Assembly (NCBI RefSeq): GCF_963678635.1
Contig: NC_087067.1
Location: 23,445,547 to 23,509,546 of the forward strand
Origin: Symsagittifera roscoffensis
Taxonomy: Eukaryota; Xenacoelomorpha; Acoela; Convolutidae
DNA: 64,000 nt
Reading direction: 5' to 3'
The notes below the pieces were generated by a model that was not told where the DNA came from, made no database searches, and saw nothing but the letters and a program-made list of their open reading frames with translations. The position numbers and the translations under genes are program-made. The stretch's first letter is position 1, and each line of letters begins with the position of its first letter. Shown one piece after another: positions 1 through 10,840 of this stretch.

Positions 1-116
1 AAAAATAGATTTTTTTTAAAGTTACAAAAGACGACCATTTGGGTCGGCAGGTGGCGAATCCCTGCGGAGGAAAAAGAGGGGGCATTAACCCCTAATTCCG
101 CCCCTGTTTTAGACTA
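1..116 (-). mobile_element. hAT-like MITE fragment (CAGGGGCGGA family), cut by window edge
   Basis: The block ends with CCGCCCCTG at 108-116 and contains the family's internal TTTGGGTCGGCAGG string followed by a cgaatccctg box. In the complete copies at 6428-6859 and 40278-40717 the same strings lie near the opposite end, so this copy is in reverse orientation. Its other end lies at or before base 1. It is a non-coding remnant. Confidence 0.6.
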
Positions 117-181
117 TCTTTCAGCGTTTCTAGAAAAAATGTAATAAAAAAATATTGAGTTGTTGCGTTAAATGATTTTTC

Positions 182-254
182 GTTCGTTTAGCGTAGAGGT
201 AAGGCGTCCTCTTTAAGAATTTCAGATCGAGTGTTCGAACCCCTACCAAGTAAA
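182..254 (+). repeat. tRNA-like sequence with Pol III A and B boxes (SINE head or tRNA pseudogene)
   Basis: TAGCGTAGAGG at 189-199 matches the Pol III A box at 10 of 11 positions, and GTTCGAACC at 233-241 is a perfect B box. They start 44 bases apart, as in a true tRNA gene. A cloverleaf does not close: the acceptor arms (gttcgtt / ccaagta) do not pair and the T stem has two mismatches. It is therefore more likely a decayed tRNA or the head of a tRNA-derived SINE than a working tRNA gene. Confidence 0.4.
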
Positions 255-617
255 TGATAGTTTGTGAGGACGAGCACTTACTTGGCGTCCTAGATTCAGG
301 TCCATGATAGCCTGAGCAATTTTGGCTTGATAAATTTTACCACAAAAAAGTACAAAATAGAAGAAAAAGAGTTCATGACAGCCTGAGCAATTTCGGCCAC
401 AATAATATTAGCACGTCAAAGTTGCAGACGTGAAAAATGGCTTTGAGAGGTAAAAAAAGCTTGTCTTTGAAACAATGTTCAAACAAATTAACCATAGACA
501 CAACTGAAAAGGCTATTGAAAGCTTCTCTGCGATTCGCATAAACCCCGATTGCGATGACTTTTCGTTTTTTTGAAAAACAAGCCGGCACGAAAGCTTTAA
601 TGTGGGTAAGAAAAGAG
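255..617. other. No feature recognised
   Basis: AT-rich DNA with a short repeated phrase (catgatagcctgagcaatttyggc) at about 303-325 and 374-396. An open frame on the minus strand (373-672) depends on the G tract of the next element and does not look coding. Confidence 0.5.
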
Positions 618-850
618 CAGGGGTGGATCTAGGGTTTTCGCTGGGGGGGGGGGGGGGGTGATCGAGTTTCAAAAGAATAATCCGAAAATTTTGTCGACCT
701 TTTGATTTTATGAGCTCTCCAAAATCATTAAAAAACCCTACAAAGACTTTTTTGATAGTTTTGACCCATAAATTTTTCTTTTCGCCGCGCGCTCACCCAT
801 AAAACTTAATATACATTGACGAAGGCGTCTTCAGAGAAACGTTAAGGTAA
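618..850 (-). mobile_element. hAT-like MITE, reversed and decayed copy
   Basis: Starts with CAGGGGTGGATCTAGG at 618, the family terminus, followed by a long G tract at about 642-658. Inside are the family strings in reverse order: gtcgacctttt, gagctct, ccctacaaagac and CGCCGCGCGCTCACCC (complement of the GGGGAGCGCGCGCC box). The far terminus is not recognisable, so the right edge is approximate. Confidence 0.6.
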
Positions 851-949
851 GTCAACCGAAAAAGGATGTCTTAAATTAGTACCAAGGGGTTTGATTGGAA
901 TTGATCTTGTTAATTTCCATCCAATGAAACGTAGCCTTGGTGACAGGAC

Positions 950-1062
950 AAAGTATCCCATACGAAAGTATCCCATTACAAAATATCCCTTACCAATATA
1001 TCCCAATGGACACAATAGCCCATTACAAAACAGCCAACGTCAATTAAAATATCCCATAGAGG
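950..1062. repeat. Degenerate short tandem repeat (tatccca-attacaaaa)
   Basis: Five to six imperfect copies of an about 16-base unit, tatcccattacaaaata, run from the aagtatccca at 951 to the aaatatcccatag near 1052. It lies about 120 bases upstream of the MULE fragment. No function can be assigned. Confidence 0.6.
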
Positions 1063-1176
1063 ATTAAAAATTAATTTATGATATAGATTATCAAAGATTG
1101 GTGCATATATCTATATCGCAATTTTAAAAAAAATAATTCAACTGCCTCAATTATTTCGAGACGCCATATAGAGATA

Positions 1177-1901
1177 GTGCTAATGGTAAAATACTATGGC
1201 GTAGAAGCAAGGCAGCTAGTTAGTCAGTTGAAAGAAACAGCAAAGTCGCAAACAAACCCTGTAAACAACCAGTTGATAGCAGCTAGCCTCAAGCCTCTGA
1301 ACAATAATCCGGCAATTCAGCTTTCACTTCCTTCACGTGCAGCCCTGACAAGAACCCTCAATAGAAACAAAATGCAAGGACTACTCGAAGTGATTTCATC
1401 AACCGACCGTCACTTCGACATTCCCGATAAATATTTACCTTTTTGTCTACATGATAGTGGAAAAGAAGACAGTGAGCGATTCCTTATTCTCGGGGACATG
1501 GAAAATTTAAATGCTCTTCGCACTCATAGCAAAGTTTGGCTTTGTGATGGATTCTTTGAGATATGTCCGTCTCAGTTTTATCAATTGTACAGAGTACATA
1601 TCCAGATTGGCAGCTTTTGTCCCCCTGTGTTTACGTTTTGCTTAGCAGCAAAAAAGAGTCCACTTACGAAAGGTTTCTTGAAGCCCTGATTAGCCTTATT
1701 GGAGACATCGTACGCGAAAAAATTCTCATTGACTTCGAACAAGCTGCCTTAAACATATTTTTGTCCCTATATATTGAACAAGCATCCGCCCCCTCCCCAA
1801 CCCCTAGTTTTCGGATCAAGACAATTCAGTATTTTGAGGTTGAGACTATTCTTCAAAATCTTCAAGAAAGTTCAGACAAAGAAAATTCAGTTGATTTTTA
1901 G
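1177..1901 (+). pseudogene. MULE-type transposase fragment, frameshifted
   Basis: Two overlapping frames make up one MULE transposase domain, of the kind found in FLYWCH/MULE proteins of animals. Frame 1 (1177-1689, 170 codons) carries the KVWLCDGFFEICPSQFYQLY block, the usual surroundings of the first catalytic Asp (D124, codon at 1546). The match then moves to the frame opening at 1563, which supplies the PxVYVLLSSKKESTYERF block and then ILIDFEQAALN, with the second catalytic Asp at about 1731. The shift falls near 1600. After about 1790 the match fades, and the third acidic residue and the C-terminal FHL region are missing. There is no N-terminal zinc finger and no clear terminal inverted repeat. 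The coding capacity is broken, so it is an inactive remnant. The family call is from motif recognition only. Confidence 0.8.
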
Positions 1902-2483
1902 TTATAAAAAAGTTCTACCAAAATTGGAGTGTTGAATTGGTCTTAAAAGCATGGGATTGACTTGCTCAACCAACTGTAATTGTACTCAAAACGATAAGTA
2001 GGGCAAGCATGAACCAATGTTAATTGCTTAAATCATTATTTGAGGCTTATCAGGTTTGGCAAAAATGTCTCATTTTGAAATTTGATTGATTTTATCACTC
2101 AATAGAGTTTTTTCTGAACATTTTGCGGCTGACTAGCTTGTCTAATTTTTATTCAATTTTTAATTTTCTCGAGTTCTCACTTTCAAGTCGTCTAAAATGG
2201 CTGTAAAATAATTTCATCAAGTAAATTTAGAGTGATCCTCAGCGCGGAGGATTTTCGTCTCGATTGTCAAAACTAGTCTCAGGGAAAATCACAGGTTAGA
2301 AAGGTTATTTCTTACTTTGTTCGAAAGACACAGCAGAAAATGCTCAATTTCTCCGTTAGATGATCAGAATGCTTAGTCATTCAAAAAATCAAAAGTCCCA
2401 AATCTGCAGTGTTTGAAGTTTTCTAAAAATTGTATTTTGCGAAGCTATTTAACAAAACTAGTTTTTATTCAACTAACTAAGTC
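1902..2483. other. No feature recognised
   Basis: AT-rich DNA without open frames of note or recognisable repeats. Confidence 0.5.
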
Positions 2484-2796
2484 AATTTGGAACAATTTCT
2501 GAGGCGGATTTTTGGCTCGAAATGGTCAGTTAAAAAGTCGAAATTTGACTGGAGGAAAAAACACGCCGAGCACAAAAATTTCGTGATTTTATTCAGAAGT
2601 TGAAAAACAACCTGATGCAAAAGCTAAATAGCTCCCTTTGAAGTTTAAATTAGCGTGTGGGGCGATTAATTGAAACATAAAAACCAAAAAAAAAATTGTC
2701 TTTTTTTCCAATGTTTTTTGACATTTTTTCAATCAAAAATCTTTTTGACTTTAATCAAAAATTGGCTTAATAGCCCAGTCGGAACAACAAATGCTT
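2484..2796 (+). repeat. Decayed copy of the GTTCCGAC/GTCGGAAC hairpin-ended repeat family
   Basis: Shares scattered blocks with the modules in the 56-62 kb array: tttggaacaattt, gacggatt-like, cagttaaaaagtcgaaatttg, a gccgagcacaaa box, and a terminal cagtcggaacaac near 2780-2790. Order and spacing are only partly kept, so this is an old copy with uncertain edges. Confidence 0.45.
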
Positions 2797-2974
2797 ATCG
2801 CTGCTTTAGAAGCAGTCGTGTTAATCTCAAAAAATAAATGCGACTGCCGATATTCCTAAGCAGTGGTGCAATAGTGATTATGAATAATCAACCTATCGTT
2901 TTTTGATGTTAAATTCCTGGATTTGAACTTCAGGGTTCTAAGAGAAAGGTTTATTTGAAGGGCTTTGGTTTTAT

Positions 2975-3073
2975 GCGTAGATTTTACCCAATAATATTTG
3001 CAAAGCTGCGTAGATTTTACCCTATAATATTTGCAAAGCTGCGTAGATTTTACCCTATAATGTTTGCAAAACT
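2975..3073. repeat. 33-bp minisatellite, three copies
   Basis: Units at 2975-3007, 3008-3040 and 3041-3073 share the core gcgtagattttaccc-ataat-tttgcaaa. Copy 2 differs from copy 1 by one base and copy 3 by a few, so the array is clean and recent. Confidence 0.95.
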
Positions 3074-4957
3074 GAAAAAATGCATAAAGGGATCGAAGGT
3101 GAATTGAAGTTATAGTGGGCTGGCAAAATTTCTGAAATTCTTGAAGATGTTCATGACTTAGTTTAATTCCAGATTTTAGCTCTGAAACTTACTGCAAAAA
3201 AAGGAATTTTAAATTTTAAACTGAATGCAAACCAGTTTAATCAAAATGTAAAATAGATTGAGGTCTTACCTATGAGCAGAAAACAAACTCGAACTCTAAC
3301 ATCTTTATCCCCCATTTCGCCCTGAAATCGTGAACAGATAAAACCAACCAAGCAAACAACTGAATTTACGACCGAAAATAAAGTATAGTCCCAAGTACAC
3401 TGGAAGGCAAAATTGGTTGTTGATTTATGCCCCAATTTGAAAATAAACTATCAGGAAAATAACTGAGCCAGTTTTTTGGGAATAGAAGAGAGCTTCTGAA
3501 ATGGTCTCAAAATCAGGTCGAACTATCCCCTTTTGGTATTTCAAGCCAGTCAAAACTATCGCTATAGGTCAGTTCGGTACATATTCAGATTTCATGCGAG
3601 GGTTCTCAATATGTTTGGGCAAATTAGGGCGGCTGATTTTATAAAAGCTTTGTAGTTGTATATAGGTTTATCTATACAGGATATTGGAGGCCTGTTTGGT
3701 TGAATTGGAAGAGAAATTTTGGGGGGCTGAAGATTAATCACCAGTTAACTTATTCTTCAGAATGGCTCGCGTGTTGTTTTAGAAAGGCGTCAGTTTTTGA
3801 CAAGAACATATAATTCGAAGTTGGTCGATCACAACGTAAACGTTGATTTTACACCATGCAGAAGTATACAATGTGCTGCAAAATGTATGTTTTTTTTGTA
3901 CAGTTGGCACGTTTATTAAAGAAACAAGGCGAACGAGTTGTGACAAGTATCTTAAACACAAGTCAGAGGATAAAAAGTAAGTTTTGGATTGTTTAATTAA
4001 AGGCTTTGTTGAATATATAATGAACCAAAATAACAGATGTTTTTTTTTCAAAAACAGTAAAAAAAACGTAAGAAAAATGTTTGCAGTTGTTCTGCTGTAG
4101 TCGCAAATAATTGTCGCTTTGATGCTAGAACAGATTTATTGATCCTGAACACGCGACGGGGAGTTTTGAATGAATGGTTTTCTCAAAGGAATAAAAGAAA
4201 CACCAGATTAGAAAAAATGATAGATGAAATCAACTTTGATGATAGGACAGAAAAATTGCCTATACATAAATATTAAAGTAAGATGGGGAACGTTATACTT
4301 AAGCTAAAATTACAACGCTCCAAAAATCATAAATTTCCGTCTGGCGGAAATAAAAATCGCTTTCTGAGGAAATACTGTTCCCGCTTGAAATTGGTCTTTC
4401 AATAAAAATTGATGAAAGCTTGCGCGAACGGTTTGTAGAGCTCACTTTGCAAGAAGTTCAAAGAAGTGTCATAATAGTACTGAATTGCGTTGATGGTACA
4501 AAGTGTGCAAATAAAACAAACATATGATGTACTAAAAACAAGGGAAACGGGTTGCTGCACAGAAATTTCCATTAAAAATTTCATACTTGGTAGTAGCTGA
4601 AAAAAGTATGTTTGATTGTTGTTTTTTTCATTTATTTCTGCAGAGCCTTATAAAAAATTGAAAAATTGATTTTTTCAAAACATAAATTGTTCACAAGGAC
4701 GTCTTATATTACGAGAAATTAGTATAAGAAATCAATAACCGGCCGCCAAACTTGAATGGGAACTCACGGCCTACAGCCTGATAGCAAGCGCCTCATGAGA
4801 GCATTCCATCTTTTTATCTTATTAACAATTTGTCAGTGAATCTATTTTTATTCTTTTTTTGTTTCCAAAGAGAAAAAATGTTAAAAAATTCAAAAAACGT
4901 ACCAGAGAAAAAACCGTAAAAATTAAAAAAGGACAGCAAATATTGATTTTATATGAA
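3074..4957. other. No feature recognised
   Basis: AT-rich non-coding DNA. Short open frames at 3241-3435, 3779-4051 and 4399-4584 (all minus) have no recognisable domain and look like chance. Confidence 0.5.
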
Positions 4958-5170
4958 CTAAACACCATTTCAACCAATGTAAACTCATCAGAGTCTATTG
5001 AATATTTATTTGCTACATCATGATTAAATTCATCAAGCTTCGATTTCTTAGTGGTTTCAATTCTTTTTATGTCTTGATCACATTTTCGAAGTTTGATCCC
5101 CCGATCAAACTTGTCAAATGTGTACAAACGTTCATGACGCTGAATGATATCTGTTTCATTTTGTTGCTGT
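4958..5170 (-). CDS. Possible internal exon, unassigned protein
   Basis: On the minus strand an open stretch of about 70 codons follows a plausible splice acceptor (cttaacag just above 5170). It is rich in charged residues, with segments such as HERLYTFDKFDRGIKLRKC and KSKLDEFNHDVANKYSIDSD, unlike the Phe/Lys/Asn-rich noise elsewhere. After the ...DEFTLVEM segment the composition turns intron-like, and GT dinucleotides are available as donors near 4970. A second candidate lies upstream at 5833-6021. I do not recognise the protein. The support is composition and splice-like edges only; it could be chance. Confidence 0.3.
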
Positions 5171-5832
5171 TAAGCGTAATTTACTTGATAAAGTTTTCAT
5201 TTTGTTTTCCTCACTTAAGGACTTTTATACTCCAAATTTAGAGTTGAAACTGATAAAGTAGACGCTGTTGTGCTCAGATCGTAATTTTTTTACGAATACA
5301 TTGTTGCATCCAAATTTTTTTTCTCCTATATATATAAATTGGAATACGTTTTCAAAATTTTGTTTTCTTCTAATCATTCTTGAATTCCTTGATCTAATGA
5401 TAATGCACCACAATAAGCTTTGCTGTAATTGCAACTTGAGAAAATTGGTTTCGAGGGTGAAATCAGAAAGAAAAATTCCATGTGGAGTTGAACTGGGACA
5501 CACAAATTAGATTTTTTCATTGCTGCCGCCTCGCATTGTTCTGAAAAAATTAATTAATCGTCAAAAAAGACACCCAAACATTCAACAGCGACCGTGGGTT
5601 TAAGTATTTATAATACCATATAGGGTAAGAAAATTTTATTTACAGCTGTTTATCATGAATTGTGTTTTAAGTGTCTTCACTGCCATTTTGTTAGTATTTA
5701 CTCATCAAAAACATTTTTTTTGCCGTTTGAATGTTAATTTTGTATACAATTAAAACAATTTTGATATTCCATACAGTGCGTCATTTCACAGTTTCCTAGT
5801 AGAGCTCGTTGAGACCATTTGCGCTTTTATTT

Positions 5833-6021
5833 TCAAAGCATCTCATGGAGCTCTTCAAAAACTGGAAGTAATAACTCATACCAGTTGCAAAATTTTTTCC
5901 CACATCTTTGTTGCCAGCGAGACAAAACAACTCTCGTTTTACTATGCTTTATCTCTGCAATCAGTCTCAAAATGGTTTCATCCACCTCATTTAACTTCCG
6001 GTCCTTGTTCGTAGTAGACAT
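5833..6021 (-). CDS. Small ORF or first exon, unassigned
   Basis: A 62-codon frame begins with ATG at 6021 and runs to a TGA. The protein is hydrophilic and helix-like, with segments DETILRLIAEIKHSKTR and RWQQRCGKKFCNWYELLL, rich in charged and Trp/Cys residues. It lies about 660 bases upstream of the candidate exon at 4958-5170 on the same strand, so the two may belong to one gene. No convincing donor precedes the stop, which argues against simple joining. Family unknown. Confidence 0.3.
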   Translation of the reverse strand: MSTTNKDRKLNEVDETILRLIAEIKHSKTRVVLSRWQQRCGKKFCNWYELLLPVFEELHEML

Positions 6022-6419
6022 TCAAAAAATTTCCATTTTTTTAAAATTTAGTGTTAAGTTGAAAAGTGAAAGTCATTTTTTTTTAATATGCAGGACAATT
6101 CTTTTTGATTAAACGCACAGAAAAAGTTTTTTAAAAAAAACATTCGGCAAAATTTCTCTATTTGTTTTTTTTTGAGATAGATTTAACTTGCCTCATAATT
6201 ATGGAAATAATGGGAGATGACTGACCCGTTTTATAAATGTGCTCTCGACATGCTGGTAAGTAGTCTGAAAAGTAGAAGCTCCAATCAACGATCTTGATGT
6301 ATAGATATTTTTTAATCTGGTAACTTCTGGGGCACAATTTTTTCAGTTTACTAAAATGTTTAAGAAAGATCCGACCCAGTTTATCTATAAAAACTAGAGA
6401 AAAACTATAGAAAAACTAG
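6022..6419. other. No feature recognised
   Basis: AT-rich DNA. The last 60 bases hold a short local repeat of actagagaaa-type units that supplies the target site of the next element. Confidence 0.5.
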
Positions 6420-6867
6420 AGAAAGATCAGGGGCGGATTTAGGGGGGGGGGCGGGGGGGGCGGACGCCCCCCCTCAGGGATTCGACCCCCTGCCGACCCA
6501 AAGGGTCCCCCCTTTGATACTTTTTCAGAAATCCAGTTTTGGCCGACCGACCCTAAAATTTTTCTAAAGGCGCCTTCGGCGCCAATATATACTAACTTTG
6601 AGGGGGAGCGCGCGCCAAAAAAACGCGATTTTTTTTGTCAAAATTTTTCAAAAATTGCCCAAAAACGGCTTTTTTGACTGTTTTTTCAAAAATTTGCCTG
6701 CGGCGCAGAAAATTTAGCCAAAGTAGGGGCAAAACAGTGCTTTGGGAGAGCTCGAAAAATCAATTTGGTCGACCTAAAAAAAAAAAAAAGGTCGTCAAAA
6801 TTTTGGAAAATTTTTTGAAAATCCGCCCCCCCCTCGAGAAAATCCTAGATCCGCCCCTGAGAAAGAT
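6420..6867 (+). mobile_element. Complete hAT-like MITE (CAGGGGCGGA family) with 8-bp target duplication
   Basis: The element proper is 6428-6859 (432 bp). It opens CAGGGGCGGATTTAGG and closes CCTAGATCCGCCCCTG, so the termini are inverted repeats. It is flanked by a perfect 8-bp duplication, agaaagat, at 6420-6427 and 6860-6867. An 8-bp duplication and C(A)G-type ends fit the hAT superfamily. Near the left end is a G-run/C-run hairpin, then a gattcgaccccctgccgacc box, a ggcgcctt-cggcgcc palindrome and a GGGGAGCGCGCGCC box. There is no transposase: open frames inside are short. The copy at 40278-40717 is nearly the same throughout. Confidence 0.92.
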
Positions 6868-8572
6868 AGAAAAATTATTCAAGCGTTGTTCCTTTCTGTT
6901 GCTTATATTTTCCACGTATTTTCAAGTATTGTCAAATTTATTTTTTTAAGTTTTACCTCAAAAAGTCAAAAAATAAATTTTACTTTTAGTTCCGACAAAC
7001 TGTAAAATCTAGTAAAAAAACGCATTCCTTTTTGTGGATCTGAAAAAAAAAATCCATTAAAAAAACACAATTTAATTAATTTTTATTGATATTGAATGAA
7101 GTTTATCAATTAAAACTTGTCATTAGTTGTTTGGATGATCAGACAAATAGTCAACGAATTCAATTTAAGATTGTTGTTTTCCAGAACATTTTCTGAGTTG
7201 CCTTAAAAATAAAGCATGGATTTTCATCTAAATTTCCAAACTATTTGATTAACCTATATATTTTCTAATGCCAATTTCGACTAATACTTGATGTGATACC
7301 TCATAGTTTTTTTGCGGTCGCACTTGGGATTAGTTTTGAAGTAAAATAAAACATAAAATCTTTTTTTTTGTCGATCGAGCGCTTAAGACATGGTTTGGTT
7401 GGTCTGAATGATTTTTGCTACTATAGCTTGAAAAATTTTGAGCATGAAATCTGACTCATTTGGGCCCCTTTGCACTCACTGCCAATCTTACGTTCGATGT
7501 TTTGATCCGCGTATCACTCAGCAGATCAATATTTTCTTTGTTTGAATGAAAATGTTCTTTTCTGATTACTTTTGACAAATTTCATTAAGCATTTGTATAT
7601 ACTCAAAAATAAAATTGAACAAATGGTGTTCTTGTGTGTCGTTGGTCTTACATTTTCAATTTTTAAAATAATTTTAACTTCCATAATCAACCATTTTACA
7701 ACAACAACTGTACTCAATCAAAACTTATGTTCTTAAAAAATCGCAAGCAAGTCGTTTTTTTTTCTTTTTGAAAAGAAATGTGTGCGGCATTTTTTGTGCT
7801 ACTTGAGCTGGAACAAGCAGTTTTTGTAATGAGTTTTCATTTTTGCCCAAAAAAGTATCGTAGCAAAAACCAAAAACCAAAATCTGAAAGGGCTCGATAG
7901 TTTTGCATCTCTCGCAACAATTTTTTTATTAAGTCTACGTTCTTAAAAACAGCATTTTCCTAATGTTTTTTCGTCAGAAATCTACTGTTCTATAAAGGTT
8001 TTGTTTTACCGACTGTTTTTATTCAAAAAAGCCCTCTAATTTCCATAAAAAGATTTATCGACTGGTGCTAATTCTTCTAAGAATCAGTACAATTGACTAT
8101 GGTTGCTAAATAATTAAGCTCTGCCTAGACAGATTCATGCATCATCCACCGCTGCTACTAATAGTTACCATCTTAAGTTTATTGGACGAAGAAGAGCTCT
8201 CAATTTACTATCAAAAGAATTGGAATAGTTCTCTTAAATAACGCTTATGATTGACCTTTTTTGAACAAAACTCGATGAGCAATTCTATCAACTATAAACA
8301 AAAGCTCTCATATACCAACAGTTTCCCAAGAACCAAATTTTGTGTATTTTCAAAAGCAGCAAACCAAATAAAGCATTGGAGGGATTTTCCAAAATTCAAC
8401 TTCCATGATGTGAGCTTAAAGAGAAGAGGCTCACACCATCTTGCAGGACATAATAGGAGAACTAGTCTCGAATTCATGATCAGTTTGCAGAAATACACAA
8501 CCAATGCTTTTTTTGCTTCATTTAACTTTAAATTTTTGGTTCTATGCAAACTACTATGGTAGTTTGCTCTCG
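6868..8572. other. No feature recognised
   Basis: AT-rich DNA. Overlapping open frames at 8251-8562 (plus) and 8292-8549 (minus) are antisense to each other and neither has a known motif. Confidence 0.5.
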
Positions 8573-8642
8573 ATTGTGTGTGTGTGTGTGTTTGTGTGTT
8601 GATTGTGCGTGTGTGCTATATGTGTGTGCGTGTGTGTGTTTG
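8573..8642. repeat. (TG)n microsatellite, interrupted
   Basis: Runs of TG broken by gattgtgcg and ctata. A simple sequence repeat expected to vary in length. Confidence 0.95.
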
Positions 8643-8819
8643 ATTCTTTCGGATTATCAATTGAATCCAAAAGGCTCTTTGGTTGGTCGTAAAAATCTAG
8701 AATCAGACTGATACTTCCAAAAAAATTAAGAGTGGATGTTTATCTTGCCTAAAATAATGAACTTGCAAAGACTATGGGAATTTATCCATGGGATTATTCA
8801 AAAAAATTGATTTTTTTCG

Positions 8820-8935
8820 ATTTTTATTCCGATTTCCAAAGAATATCGGAAAATTTGTACTCGGAGTGTTTTTTTTCTCCGGACAAATTTCGACTCTTTA
8901 ACTGGAAAATCGTTTCACATTGAAATAACGTATGC
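8820..8935 (-). repeat. Fragment of the hairpin-ended repeat family
   Basis: Contains attccgatttccaaag, a tactcggagtg box, tctccggacaaatttcgac and ctttaactgg, in the same order as the left third of the copy at 37643-38162. The remainder is missing. Confidence 0.5.
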
Positions 8936-8989
8936 TACTTGGTCTATTTAATTCCTGCTATTTGCGAAAAATATCTACTAAAAATAAAC

Positions 8990-9282
8990 CAGGGACGGAT
9001 CTAGGATTTTCTCGATTTTGCTGCTCGGTTTTTCAAATTTTTTGGATCTTTTTTTAAGTCAACCAAATATTGAGTTTTCAAAATTTCTCTCCCAAAGCAC
9101 TAAAAAGTCCCTGTTTCAGCCAAACTTTCTGCGCTGCATGCGAAATTTTGAAAAAACAGGCCAAAAAAGGCGTTTGTGGCCTGTTTCTTCAAAATAGTAC
9201 AAAGGGGAGACCCTTTGGGTCGGCAGGGGGTCGAATCCCAGAGGGGGCACGGCTTCCGCTCGCCCCTCGTAAATCCGCCCTG
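8990..9282 (-). mobile_element. hAT-like MITE, shortened copy in reverse orientation
   Basis: Begins CAGGGACGGATCTAGG at 8990 and ends AAATCCGCCCTG at 9282. Inside, in reverse order, are ctgcgctgcatgcg, ccctttgggtcggcagg and gggtcgaatccc. The flanking octamers aaataaac and tactcaac agree at 5 of 8 positions, which fits an old insertion. It is shorter than the 432-440 bp complete copies. Open frames across it are not coding. Confidence 0.75.
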
Positions 9283-9759
9283 TACTCAACATAGCGTGTA
9301 TGGGACAATTTTTATTTTAAAAAAACCTCAAAAAAACTTTAAATTTTTTTCAAGGTCGCTCAGTTTTTTTTCCGGTTCGAGATGCTCATTTAATGCTGCG
9401 ACAGTCTCCGTTAAAAATTGGTAAGTTTGGGTCGTGGTCAATCGAAAAAAAGCTGGACCGTGCTCGACCCAAGCAAGATCCATTTCGCCCATCCTCGACC
9501 GAATTCGTGTATCTTTTGACTTTGAAACCACATGAGCTAACCAAATTTCCAAGCTATAATTTATGCCGTTTGTGCAACATCTTATGATGTTTTTTATCAG
9601 AATTATTTAAATTCCATGTAGAGATGAGTTATTTTTCAGGTTTTTTCATCTTTTGGAAAACTGGCTTGCGATTTGAATCAAAAATGTTTTAAAAAATTAT
9701 GTCGATATTTGGTTTGGGAGAAATTTTGCTTTATGACTCCGAAGTACCGCGGAACAATC
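9283..9759. other. No feature recognised
   Basis: AT-rich DNA. Short antisense frames at 9328-9552 and 9393-9587 overlap each other and lack known motifs. Confidence 0.45.
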
Positions 9760-9905
9760 GGTGTTTGTCGACCGCGGTCGAGGTTTAATCCGACTCTGCT
9801 CGACTTTGCTCGGAGTAGGTTTTGACCGTGCTTGAGGTAGGTTTTGGTTCTATTTGACCCTGCTCGACTAGATAAGTTTTGACTGTGCTCGAGGTAAGTT
9901 TCAAA
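9760..9905. repeat. Degenerate tandem repeat (ttttgacc-gtgctcgaggtaggt)
   Basis: At least four imperfect units of about 25-45 bases share ctcga(c/g) and (t)tttgac(c/t)gtgctcgaggta. They start after a gtcgaccgcggtcgag palindrome-like block near 9766 and end near 9905 with ggtcgacccgacc. Confidence 0.6.
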
Positions 9906-10221
9906 ATTGTGGTCGACCCGACCTGAACCCCTGCCTCAACTATTCTTTTTTGGTCGAACATTGACCCGGGTAGGCATATAAAAATTACCAGAATTTGCTT
10001 CATTGGGAGAGAGTAAATATATATAGCACTACACCATATACGAGCAGTCTTGTTTGCCGATATCATTTTTTACTTAATTTCTCCCAATTATGCAAATTCT
10101 GATAATTTAAATATGACCACGGGTCGATGTCGTGGCTCAGGTTCTTTGATAGTCAAAATCAATCTAGTTTTCCTATTACAATGCGGGTCATTGTCTCAAA
10201 AATCATTATCCTAACGTGGAA

Positions 10222-10840
10222 TATCATTACGAGGTCAAAATGGGCATTTTTTGAATTGTAAGTGGAATCCGCAACAGGCCAAAAACAGAATTGTTGCGGA
10301 ATCCGCAACTTGTTTTTTCTTTGATCTTCTTTGCGGATTCCGATTCCTCGGACAAATAGCTGAAACACTGTATTGCTCAAAATTGCTCCAAAAACAGGCA
10401 ACTTTGCAGAATCCGCTACAAAATTTGAGAATTCCGGAACAGTTTGTGGAATCCATTCACAAATAAAAAAGACATGTGTTTAGTAAATTTATGCTGCCGT
10501 GAAATTTGGTAGTTGTTCCGGATTCCGCAAAAATAAGTGGAATCCGCAACTGCCAGTGGAATCCGCAAACTGTACGTAGAATCCGCTTAGCAGAATCCGC
10601 AACTTGTAAGCGGAATCCGGAAAAAAAATACCTATATTCACTCGTTGCGGAATCCGCAACAAAACTAATGTGCCGACAAATCTTATTTTTTGAATAATAA
10701 TACGCGGAATCCACGGAAACTTGGTAAGTGGAGTCCTCTTACATTTCGGATCATGTTTAAGGACTTGTCTCTGGAATCCATTACCATACAGAAACAAATT
10801 TGTGCGCCTATCCAGCGCACAGTTTGACCTCGTAATGATA
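10222..10840. mobile_element. Inverted-repeat element filled with GCGGAATCCGCAAC motifs
   Basis: An 18-base sequence, tatcattacgaggtcaaa, lies at 10222-10239 and its exact complement at 10823-10840. Weaker similarity continues outward, so these look like arms of one element. Between them are about eleven copies of a (g)cggaatccgc(aac) motif in both orientations. Two copies form the exact palindrome GTTGCGGAATCCGCAAC (10293-10309 and 10644-10660). No transposase or target duplication is visible. It is probably a MITE with subrepeats; the outer limits are uncertain. Confidence 0.65.

Noticed and set aside
373-672. 99-codon minus-strand frame with a Pro run
   Set aside because: The Pro run is the G homopolymer of a MITE read backwards; the remainder has no motif.
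2975-3073. CRISPR-like array
   Set aside because: Three adjoining units with no spacers; an ordinary minisatellite in a eukaryotic setting.
6635-6949. 104-codon frame over the MITE's right half
   Set aside because: The nearly identical copy at 40.3 kb does not keep it open; Lys/Phe-rich by composition only.
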